DNA of 64,000 bases, from assembly GCF_900162725.1 (NCBI RefSeq), contig NZ_LT799418.1:3415500-3479499 (forward strand), given 5' to 3'. Positions within the stretch are counted from its first letter, which is position 1. Every line of letters begins with the position of its first letter. The notes below the pieces were generated by a model. It was given only the letters and a program-made list of their open reading frames with translations. It did no database searches and had not been told where the DNA came from. This document shows, one piece after another, positions 44,171-51,322 of this stretch. The translations under genes and the position numbers were made by a program. The DNA comes from Parabacteroides sp. Marseille-P3160. Lineage in GTDB: Bacteria > Bacteroidota > Bacteroidia > Bacteroidales > Tannerellaceae.

Positions 44171-46057
44171 ATGAAAAGAAGAATACATATAACTGTGGCA
44201 CTTTTAGTAACCGTACATTTCATTTATGCCAGTGGAAATGACACAGCTATACGGGATTCTGTCCGCCTGGAAGAAGTAATCGTTACCGGAAGCCGGCCGG
44301 CCGTAAGCCTTAACAATCTACCAATGAGCGTTTCCGTCGTGGAATCAGGACAAATAGAAAACAGACGGAACCCCTCTATCCTACCCGTTATTACGGAAGA
44401 AGTACCGGGGCTTTTTGTTACGTCACGCGGAATTATGGGATACGGCGTGTCCACCGGTGCGGCCGGAGGCATGACCATTCGGGGAGTCGGAGGAAGTCCT
44501 ACCGCCCAACTGCTGATCCTGATCGACGGGCATCCGCAATATATGGGATTGATGGGGCACCCGCTGGCAGACTCCTATCAATCGCTGATGACCGAGCGGG
44601 TGGAAGTTGTCCGTGGCCCGGCCTCCGTATTATACGGTTCGAATGCGATGGGCGGGGTTGTCAATATTATTACAAAAAAACAAAAGCAAGACGGGATACA
44701 AACTGGAATCCGCACTCTGTATGGTTCTTACCGGACTTTTAACGGAGAAGTCAACAACGCCGTCCGCTCGGGTAAATTCAGCAGTTTTGTTTCTCTGGGC
44801 TATAGCCGGAGCGACGGACACCGGAAAGACATGGACTTTGAGCAATACAGCGGATATACCAAGATAGGTTATGATTTGTCTTCTTATTGGAATGTATTTG
44901 CCGATCTTAACCTGACAAATTTCAAGGCCTCCAATCCGGGGATGGTTAGTGCTCCTTTGATCGACAACGATGCGGATATTACGCGAGGCGTTACCTCTTT
45001 CTCCCTGGAGAATAACTACGAAAATATTTCGGGAGGATTAAAATTCTTTTACAACTTCGGTTCGCACAAAATAAATGACGGCTACTCTCCGGAAGCTTCT
45101 CCTTTGAACAAACGCTTCCGTTCCGACGACCGCATGTTGGGCGTATCCCTGTATCAGACCTACCGCCTGTTCGAGGGGAACCAGACCACTGCAGGCGTTG
45201 ATTTCCAGCATTTCGGCGGACACGCCTGGAATACCTACATAGATAACAGCCCGAACACAGACCCTGTAAAGAAAAGCCTGAATGAAGTGGCCGGCTACCT
45301 GAACTTCCAACAGAGCCTGCTGGAAAAGCTGACCTTCAACGGGGGAATTCGTATCGACCACCACTCGGTAACGGGTACGGAATGGGTGCCTCAAATAGGA
45401 CTAAGCTATTTTGCGGCGGATCATACCGTATTGAAAGGAATTGTCAGCAAAGGATTCCGTAATCCGACAATCCGTGAAATGTACATGTTTCCGCCGATGA
45501 ACAACCCGGATCTAAAACCGGAGCGATTGATGAATTACGAGCTGTCCGCTTCCCAGGGGCTATTGAACCGGGCCTTGACTTTCGATCTGAGTCTTTATTA
45601 CATCAAAGGCGAAAACAGTATCCAAACCGTCATGATGGATGGAAAGCCATTCAATATTAATACGGGGGAGATCGAGAACTACGGAGTGGAGTTCGCCAGC
45701 CGTTATCATATCAATCCGCACCTCCGCTTGTCGGCCAATTACAGTTGGCTACATATGGAGCGCAAAGTAGTTGCCTCACCCGGGCATAAATTCTATGCCG
45801 ACATCAGCTACTCGCAAAGCAAATGGGATGTATCCACAGGAATACAATACATACGCGACCTATATACTTCCGTTGCTCCAGCTGCGGAAATGAAGGAAAC
45901 ATATACCTTATGGAATATCAGAGCAGCCTATAGACCGGTAAACTTATTGGAACTGTATGTCCGGGGGGAGAACCTGCTGGCGCAAAAGTATGAAATCAAC
46001 AGCGGCTATCCTATGCCCCGTGCAACAGTTTTCGGAGGAGTCAACTTAAAATTCTAA
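44171..46057 (+). CDS. TonB-dependent receptor (BtuB/FepA-like, no SusD partner)
   Basis: This 628-residue outer-membrane receptor has a signal peptide (RIHITVALLVTVHFIYASG), then the TonB box SVRLEEVIVTGSRPAVSLNN. The plug contains MTIRGVGGSPTAQLLILIDGHPQYMG and VEVVRGPASVLYGSNAMGGVVNIIT. The barrel ends FGGVNLKF with a C-terminal Phe. It lacks the STN and carboxypeptidase-like domains of the PUL receptors and has no SusD neighbour, so it resembles vitamin, cofactor or metal-chelate receptors. I start it at 44171, 11 nt after the preceding stop; an upstream in-frame start would overlap that gene. Confidence 0.93.
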   Translation: MKRRIHITVALLVTVHFIYASGNDTAIRDSVRLEEVIVTGSRPAVSLNNLPMSVSVVESGQIENRRNPSILPVITEEVPGLFVTSRGIMGYGVSTGAAGGMTIRGVGGSPTAQLLILIDGHPQYMGLMGHPLADSYQSLMTERVEVVRGPASVLYGSNAMGGVVNIITKKQKQDGIQTGIRTLYGSYRTFNGEVNNAVRSGKFSSFVSLGYSRSDGHRKDMDFEQYSGYTKIGYDLSSYWNVFADLNLTNFKASNPGMVSAPLIDNDADITRGVTSFSLENNYENISGGLKFFYNFGSHKINDGYSPEASPLNKRFRSDDRMLGVSLYQTYRLFEGNQTTAGVDFQHFGGHAWNTYIDNSPNTDPVKKSLNEVAGYLNFQQSLLEKLTFNGGIRIDHHSVTGTEWVPQIGLSYFAADHTVLKGIVSKGFRNPTIREMYMFPPMNNPDLKPERLMNYELSASQGLLNRALTFDLSLYYIKGENSIQTVMMDGKPFNINTGEIENYGVEFASRYHINPHLRLSANYSWLHMERKVVASPGHKFYADISYSQSKWDVSTGIQYIRDLYTSVAPAAEMKETYTLWNIRAAYRPVNLLELYVRGENLLAQKYEINSGYPMPRATVFGGVNLKF

Positions 46058-46069
46058 TAAATTATTTAT

Positions 46070-47005
46070 ATGGATAGACGATTTTTCTTAAGAGCGCTCG
46101 TTCTTACAGGCGCAACCGTTACGGCAAAAGCCAGTGACGGTCTGGAAATCCTTTCCCAAACGCTCGACAGTGTTACAGCAAGTCCGATAGACATCGTTGC
46201 CGTTTTGGGAGGAGAACCCGAAGTCATGTTTAAACGCGCCATCACCGAAATGGGTGGAATGGGGAAGTTCATCAAAAAGGGAGCACGCGTGGTCGTAAAG
46301 CCCAATATCGGTTGGGATAAGGTTCCCTCTCTGGCCGGAAATACCAATCCGAAGTTAATAACCGAAATCATTCGCCAATGCTTCGCCGCCGGAGCCAAAG
46401 AAGTCACGGTCTTTGACCATACCTGCGACGATTGGGTGAAATGTTACAAGAACAGCGGTATCGAGACTGCGGCCAAAGCAGCTGGAGCCACAGTCGTTCC
46501 GGCACATGAAGAGTCTTATTATAAAGAAGTTTCACTTCCGCAAGGCGTCACCCTAAAGAGCGCCAAAATACATGAGGCCATCGTGAACTGCGACGCATGG
46601 ATTAACGTTCCCGTATTGAAACACCACGGAGGGGCCAACATGAGCATCTCTATGAAGAACTATATGGGGATCGTATGGGACAGGCGCATCTTTCACAGCA
46701 GCGGGCTTCAGCAATGTATCGCCGACATCTGTACCTATTCAAAGAAGCCGGTACTGAACGTAGTGGATGCCTATCGGATTGTGAAGACCAACGGCCCGCA
46801 GGGGCGCTCCGCTTCCGACGTAGTCCTCACCAAAGGTCTTTTCGTTTCACAGGATATAGTCGCAGTAGATACGGTGGCCACCAAATTCTTCAGCCAGGTC
46901 AGGGATATGCCCTTAGACCATGTCGGTCATCTTGCCAACGGACAAAAATTGAAATTAGGAACGATGGATGTTGACAAATTAAATATCAAACGAATTAAAA
47001 TATAA
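46070..47005 (+). CDS. DUF362-domain exported protein
   Basis: This 311-residue protein has a twin-arginine-like N terminus (MDRRFFLRALVLTGATVTAKA) and a DUF362 domain (PF04015): KFIKKGARVVVKPNIGWDK, AGAKEVTVFDHTCDDW, NVPVLKHHGGANMSISMKNYMGIV and VVDAYRIVKTNGPQGRS. No ferredoxin-type cluster is attached, but the next gene encodes a membrane polyferredoxin, and DUF362 proteins are often fused to or placed beside 4Fe-4S proteins. The reaction is unknown. It lies 12 nt after the receptor gene and 11 nt before the ferredoxin gene. Confidence 0.85.
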   Translation: MDRRFFLRALVLTGATVTAKASDGLEILSQTLDSVTASPIDIVAVLGGEPEVMFKRAITEMGGMGKFIKKGARVVVKPNIGWDKVPSLAGNTNPKLITEIIRQCFAAGAKEVTVFDHTCDDWVKCYKNSGIETAAKAAGATVVPAHEESYYKEVSLPQGVTLKSAKIHEAIVNCDAWINVPVLKHHGGANMSISMKNYMGIVWDRRIFHSSGLQQCIADICTYSKKPVLNVVDAYRIVKTNGPQGRSASDVVLTKGLFVSQDIVAVDTVATKFFSQVRDMPLDHVGHLANGQKLKLGTMDVDKLNIKRIKI

Positions 47006-47016
47006 GTCATCTCAAC

Positions 47017-48558
47017 ATGTTGAAGAAGCTTCGCATAGCTATTTCGACTTTACTTTTGGGTTTAGTCACCTTCTATTTTCTCGATTTTGCAAGCCTGCTC
47101 CCGGATCATTCGTTCGGTTGGCTGGCAAAGATACAATTTGTGCCTGCGCTGCTGGCGCTCAACGGAGTCGTAGTGGCGGTCATTATAATATTGACCGTCC
47201 TTTTCGGCCGTATTTACTGCTCGAGCGTATGCCCGATGGGAATCTTTCAGGATATAGTCGCCTGGTTCTCCAGACGGAAAATTTTCCATAAAAAGAGGAA
47301 GAAAAGATACAAATACCATCCGGCGAAAAATATCCTCCGCTGGAGCGTACTGGGGATAACCGTCCTGGCCTTCATCGGAGGTTTCACCGTACTCTTGGGC
47401 TTAATCGATCCTTACAGCGCCTACGGGCGTGCGGTTACCGCCTTATTTCGCCCGGTTTATATGGAAGGGAATAATCTGTTGGAATCCATTTTCACCCGGT
47501 TCAATAATTATTCTTTCTACAAAGTGGAAATTGTTCTTCTGAGCCTCAGTGCATTGATTGTAGGCGCAGCTACCCTCCTGATTATCGGCTATCTGGCTTG
47601 GAAGCAAGGGCGTACCTACTGTAACACGATCTGTCCGGTAGGAACAGTCCTCGGATTCCTCAGCCGTTTTTCTCTCTTCAAGGTAAAGATAAACCTGAGC
47701 GCCTGTACCAATTGCGGTTCTTGCGCAATGGTCTGCAAAGCATCCTGTATCGACGTAAAAAACCATCAGATCGATTACAGCCGGTGCGTCGACTGCTTTA
47801 ATTGCCTGGAGAGTTGCTCGACCCATGCCTTAGGCTATCGTCTGCCTGTAGGTTCGAAAGAAAACCCGACGAAATCCCAACCGGATCCGCAAAAAAGACG
47901 GTTTCTTCTCACCGGCTTGGCGACCGCATTTACCATTCCAGCCGCATTAGCCAAGGACAAGTTGGCTGCAGCGACAGGAGACAGCAATCATATCCGGAAA
48001 AATCCGATCTGCCCGCCGGGGGCCCAAAGCATGGAACACCTGTCGAAGCATTGCACTGCCTGCCATCTCTGCATCAGCCGCTGTCCTTCAAAAGTCATTA
48101 AGCCGGCCTTTTTGGAATATGGCCTCAAAGGGTTCATGCAACCAACCATGACCTACGAGAAGGGATTTTGCAATTACAACTGTACCATTTGCTCGGAAGT
48201 CTGCCCCAGCAAAGCATTGTCTCCCCTCACCCAAGAAGAAAAACACAAGACGCAGATCGGAAGGGTTACTTTTCATGAAGAAATCTGTGTGGTACATACC
48301 GAAGGGACAAATTGCGGAGCCTGTGCTGAACACTGCCCTACTCAAGCGGTTACCATGATTCCCTATGCAAAAAAGGAAGGGCTGACCATCCCGTTTATCA
48401 ATCCGGAAATTTGTGTCGGCTGCGGAGGTTGCGAATATATTTGCCCTGTCCGTCCCTACCGTGCAATCCATGTAGAAGGGAATGACGTCCATCAGCAACG
48501 GAAAGAATTCAAAGAAGAAAAGAAAAAGGAGGTCGTTATCGATGACTTCGGATTCTAA
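47017..48558 (+). CDS. Membrane polyferredoxin, NapH-like plus NapG/NapF-like fusion
   Basis: This 513-residue protein has four or five transmembrane helices in its first 215 residues, with NapH/RnfT-type CxxxCP motifs (CSSVCPMG, CNTICPVG). Two 4Fe-4S clusters (CTNCGSCAMVCKASC, CVDCFNCLESC) follow. Near residue 290 there is an internal twin-arginine-type sequence, KRRFLLTGLATAFTIPAALA. The rest holds further clusters (CTACHLCISRCP, CNYNCTICSEVCPS, CGACAEHCPT, CVGCGGCEYICPV). The layout suggests a fusion of a quinol-oxidising membrane subunit with an exported ferredoxin that passes electrons to an envelope reductase. It ends the five-gene operon. Confidence 0.85.
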   Translation: MLKKLRIAISTLLLGLVTFYFLDFASLLPDHSFGWLAKIQFVPALLALNGVVVAVIIILTVLFGRIYCSSVCPMGIFQDIVAWFSRRKIFHKKRKKRYKYHPAKNILRWSVLGITVLAFIGGFTVLLGLIDPYSAYGRAVTALFRPVYMEGNNLLESIFTRFNNYSFYKVEIVLLSLSALIVGAATLLIIGYLAWKQGRTYCNTICPVGTVLGFLSRFSLFKVKINLSACTNCGSCAMVCKASCIDVKNHQIDYSRCVDCFNCLESCSTHALGYRLPVGSKENPTKSQPDPQKRRFLLTGLATAFTIPAALAKDKLAAATGDSNHIRKNPICPPGAQSMEHLSKHCTACHLCISRCPSKVIKPAFLEYGLKGFMQPTMTYEKGFCNYNCTICSEVCPSKALSPLTQEEKHKTQIGRVTFHEEICVVHTEGTNCGACAEHCPTQAVTMIPYAKKEGLTIPFINPEICVGCGGCEYICPVRPYRAIHVEGNDVHQQRKEFKEEKKKEVVIDDFGF

Positions 48559-48630
48559 TTATTATCCGTACAATTGCCATTAATAATCTGATATATAAGA
48601 CAGGAAAGGGAACTACAAGTTGTCTGAATT

Positions 48631-48686
48631 CGGTTAACTGACTGAAAAATCCAGTTAATTGTTTGGATTCATTCAGTTAACTGATT
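48631..48686. repeat. Array of three GTTAAC-type palindromes at 21-22-bp spacing
   Basis: GGTTAACTGA, CAGTTAATTG and CAGTTAACTGA have their GTTAA cores at 48633, 48654 and 48676 (spacings 21 and 22 bp). The last is followed by six Ts. The array lies in the 233-bp spacer between the polyferredoxin gene and the small membrane protein gene, and could double as a terminator. Confidence 0.7.
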
Positions 48687-48791
48687 TTTTCATCATAAAG
48701 GACTCTTTTTTCTCAATAAAAAGATTAAATTAGCATCAATTATTTTTATGTGAAAAAGGTATCTGAATTAATCAATTAAACACAGTTTATT

Positions 48792-49037
48792 ATGGGACTA
48801 CTTTGGTCAATTATTATTGGAATCGTAGCGGGTTTCGCTGCCGGTAAAATAATGAAAGGTAGCGGATTCGGCCTTATTGTCAATCTGATTGTAGGAGTGA
48901 TCGGCGGGTTAATAGGCGGATGGATTTTCTCCTTATTGGGATTAAGTGTCAACGGGATATTGGGAACGTTGGTCATGTCAACCATAGGAGCTATTGTATT
49001 ATTATGGATCCTATCTTTATTTAGGAAAAAGAATTAA
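48792..49037 (+). CDS. GlsB/YeaQ/YmgE-family small membrane protein
   Basis: This 81-residue protein has three transmembrane helices and a glycine-rich pattern (IIGIVAGFAAGKIMKGSGFGLIVNLIVGVIGGLIGGWIFSLLG) characteristic of the transglycosylase-associated (PF04226) family, ending with the basic FRKKN. It is found in the inner membrane and is often induced by stress; a molecular function is not established. It is monocistronic, flanked by a palindrome array upstream and a large inverted repeat downstream. Confidence 0.93.
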   Translation: MGLLWSIIIGIVAGFAAGKIMKGSGFGLIVNLIVGVIGGLIGGWIFSLLGLSVNGILGTLVMSTIGAIVLLWILSLFRKKN

Positions 49038-49046
49038 TAGCAAAAG

Positions 49047-49144
49047 ACAAGTAGGTGTGTCAAAGGGCCGTAAAGGAATTCTATAGGGGCGAATTAAATT
49101 CGCCCCTACACACCCCACAATGAGCTTTTGACGCACCTACTTGT
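49047..49144. repeat. Nested inverted repeat (REP/MITE-like) between convergent genes
   Basis: Outer arms ACAAGTAGGTGTGTCAAA (49047-49064) and TTTGACGCACCTACTTGT (49127-49144) match with one mismatch. Inside lies a second perfect palindrome, TAGGGGCGAATT / AATTCGCCCCTA around one base (49084-49108). The 98-bp element fills nearly the whole gap between two convergent genes. It may act as a bidirectional terminator. The GGGGCGAAT core resembles dispersed REP-like sequences seen in many genomes. Confidence 0.75.
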
Positions 49145-49152
49145 TATAAGAA

Positions 49153-50088
49153 TTATTTTCCTTGGATCATGTCTTTATTTACACCGAATTTTTCGACCGA
49201 ATGACATTTTCCTTTAGGCTCAAGGTGAATCACTATATCATAGACATTTTCGACCGAATCCTTGATGCTTTTCTCAACCGCATCGGCAATGTCATGCGCT
49301 TTCAGAAGAGACATATTCCCATCCACTTCAATATCCAGTTCGATCATATACATGGTTCCGATCTGACGGGAACGGACCCGATGCGGATTGCTGGCGCCCG
49401 GCACACGCTCCACCGCAGCAAATATCCTATCGTAAACCGAAGTATCCTTTACCCCGTCCATCAGTTCGACATTCGAATCCAGGAAAATCGAAACCGACGA
49501 TTTAATAATAAACAAACTGATTAGCAAACCCGTTATCGAGTCTAAAACGGGAAGTTTCAGTATAAAAGTGAAAGTCAAGCCCAGAAGGACGCCGATCGAA
49601 ATCAGGACATCATTCCGCATATTAACCGCATTCGCAATCAACAACGAACTATTCACCCTTTTTCCTTGCTTCTGTTGGTAAAAGGCCAAGCCGAGCTTAC
49701 CGATAATGGAGAATACCGTAACATAAATGGCGATCATTTTCGGCAATGCCTTGGGCGTATCCGAAAAAATGCCCTTTACAGTGGATATGAACATTTGCGC
49801 TCCAGCGTAAAAAATAATTAAAGATAATACCTTTGTCGCAATCCCTTCCGCTTTCTCATAACCATAGGCATATTTGCTGTCCGGCGGCCGGTCTACGATA
49901 TGTGCAGTAAATAACATAACCAATGATATAACAACATCCGTCGCAGAGTCAATTCCATCACTCAACACCGCTAAACTCCCGGAAAATAGCCCTATGACTA
50001 TTTTTGACAAAGACAAGAAACCATTACCGATAGTACTTATCCATGATGTTTTGATGAGTATTCTCTCTCTCGACGTATCTTTGTCCAT
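49153..50088 (-). CDS. Cation diffusion facilitator (CDF) family transporter
   Basis: This 311-residue inner-membrane metal/proton antiporter has six transmembrane helices and a cytoplasmic C-terminal domain (GTMYMIELDIEVDGNMSLLKAHDIADAVEKSI). TM2 carries the metal-site DxxxD (D47, D51 in SDGIDSATD). TM5 reads ANAVNMRND, so the position that is His in zinc/iron transporters such as FieF is Asn156, with D160 retained. This may shift specificity, for example toward manganese. A TACCTTTG box sits 27 nt upstream, so it likely has its own promoter although it follows the ridA gene on the same strand. Confidence 0.9.
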   Translation of the reverse strand: MDKDTSRERILIKTSWISTIGNGFLSLSKIVIGLFSGSLAVLSDGIDSATDVVISLVMLFTAHIVDRPPDSKYAYGYEKAEGIATKVLSLIIFYAGAQMFISTVKGIFSDTPKALPKMIAIYVTVFSIIGKLGLAFYQQKQGKRVNSSLLIANAVNMRNDVLISIGVLLGLTFTFILKLPVLDSITGLLISLFIIKSSVSIFLDSNVELMDGVKDTSVYDRIFAAVERVPGASNPHRVRSRQIGTMYMIELDIEVDGNMSLLKAHDIADAVEKSIKDSVENVYDIVIHLEPKGKCHSVEKFGVNKDMIQGK

Positions 50089-50114
50089 TTTATTTCAGCG
50101 TAAAGATTAGGTAG

Positions 50115-50122
50115 CAAAGGTA
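50115..50122 (-). promoter_or_regulatory. Putative -7 box for the CDF transporter gene
   Basis: On the minus strand this reads TACCTTTG, matching TAnnTTTG. Initiation would give a leader of about 20 nt. No TTTG stands at the ideal 20-nt distance. Confidence 0.5.
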
Positions 50123-50163
50123 CATCCTTTTCCTCAAAGAGGGATAGGAAACAGCGAAGAAAG

Positions 50164-50544
50164 TCAGCCTTTATAGGCTATCACTTCGACTTCAACCAGT
50201 CCATTTTTGGGCAAGGATTTGACAGCGACCGCCGAACGCGCCGGGTAAGCGCCGTCGAATTGGGTGGCATACACCTCGTTTACGACAGCAAAATCATTGA
50301 TATCCGCCAGGAAAACGGTTGTTTTCACAATATCGCCCAGTCCGTAATCCGCTTCCGTAAGAATCGCCCGGATATTTTTAAACGCTTGGGCGGCTTGTTC
50401 TTTCACTCCTCCTTCCGGAAAAGCTCCGGTCTCCGGAATCAATCCGAGTTGCCCGGAGGCAAAAAGGAATTTATCAACCTGGATTGCTTGGCTATATGGG
50501 CCGATAGCGGCCGGAGCCTGCGTTGTTGCAATTACTTTTTTCAT
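50164..50544 (-). CDS. ridA: RidA family 2-iminobutanoate/2-iminopropanoate deaminase
   Basis: This 126-residue protein has the exact family length. Conserved elements are IGPYSQAI, LFASGQLG, the catalytic Arg in YPARSAVAV, and the terminal LVEVEVIAY with the active-site Glu. It hydrolyses reactive enamine/imine intermediates released by PLP enzymes such as threonine dehydratase, protecting branched-chain amino acid enzymes. It lies 12 nt after the rlmB-like gene and is probably the end of the long minus-strand operon. Confidence 0.95.
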   Translation of the reverse strand: MKKVIATTQAPAAIGPYSQAIQVDKFLFASGQLGLIPETGAFPEGGVKEQAAQAFKNIRAILTEADYGLGDIVKTTVFLADINDFAVVNEVYATQFDGAYPARSAVAVKSLPKNGLVEVEVIAYKG

Positions 50545-50556
50545 TTCATTTTGTTT

Positions 50557-51312
50557 TTAAAGTATTTTCTTGTTCATCCGTTGCCGGACGATTTCATAAA
50601 TCAGGATAGAGGAGGCGACCGATACATTTAAGGAACCGATCGTGCCAAATTGGGGAATGGTAACGATATGGTCGCATATCCGTAAGTTATCCATCGACAC
50701 ACCCTTGTCTTCGGCACCCATCACTATCGCGACCGGACCGTCGTATTCCAATGAGGTATAATATTTTCCATCGCTTCCCTTTTCACTGGCAGCCAAGACG
50801 GTAACCCCGCTGTTTTTCAAGAAACGGATCGCTTCGTTGATACTTCTCTCCTTACAAACAGGCAAGACATTCAAGGCGCCGGCGGAGGTTTTCATGGCGT
50901 CGGCATTGACGGATACGCTGTCTTTCTGAGGAAGGACAATGGCATCGACACCGGCACATTCACAGGTACGGGCTATCGCGCCGAAGTTGCGCACATCCGT
51001 CACTCCGTCCAGCAGTACGATAAAAGGACTTTTCCCCTGTTCGAAAACAAAAGGAATAATGTCCTCCAGCTTCTGATAGGCAACTGCGGAAATAAAAGCG
51101 ACGACTCCCTGGTGATTTTTCCGGGTAATCCGATCCAGGCGTTCCACCGGAACCCGTTGGACCGGGATGTCCGTTCCTCTTAGCAAAGCGGACAGTTCTT
51201 TGGACAAATCCCCTTGCAGGTCTCTTTTGATCAATACTTTGTCTATTTCCTTACCGGCTTGCACCGCTTCCATCACGGCACGTATACCGAATATCATTTC
51301 ATTCTCTTTCAC
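50557..51312 (-). CDS. rlmB: 23S rRNA 2'-O-methyltransferase, SpoU/TrmH family (RlmB-like)
   Basis: This 251-residue protein has an N-terminal substrate-binding domain (IFGIRAVMEAVQAGKEIDKVLI) and a SPOUT knot. Motif 1 is NFGAIARTCECAGVDAIVLP, motif 2 is VAIVMGAEDKGVS, and motif 3 is IPQFGTIGSLNVSVASSILIYE. It uses S-adenosylmethionine to methylate a ribose in 23S rRNA (G2251 in E. coli numbering for RlmB) and acts as a homodimer. The start could be either of two Met codons (51312 or 51297). It lies between recN and ridA with 10-12-nt gaps. Confidence 0.9.
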   Translation of the reverse strand: MKENEMIFGIRAVMEAVQAGKEIDKVLIKRDLQGDLSKELSALLRGTDIPVQRVPVERLDRITRKNHQGVVAFISAVAYQKLEDIIPFVFEQGKSPFIVLLDGVTDVRNFGAIARTCECAGVDAIVLPQKDSVSVNADAMKTSAGALNVLPVCKERSINEAIRFLKNSGVTVLAASEKGSDGKYYTSLEYDGPVAIVMGAEDKGVSMDNLRICDHIVTIPQFGTIGSLNVSVASSILIYEIVRQRMNKKIL

Positions 51313-51322
51313 GTATTTTTTC

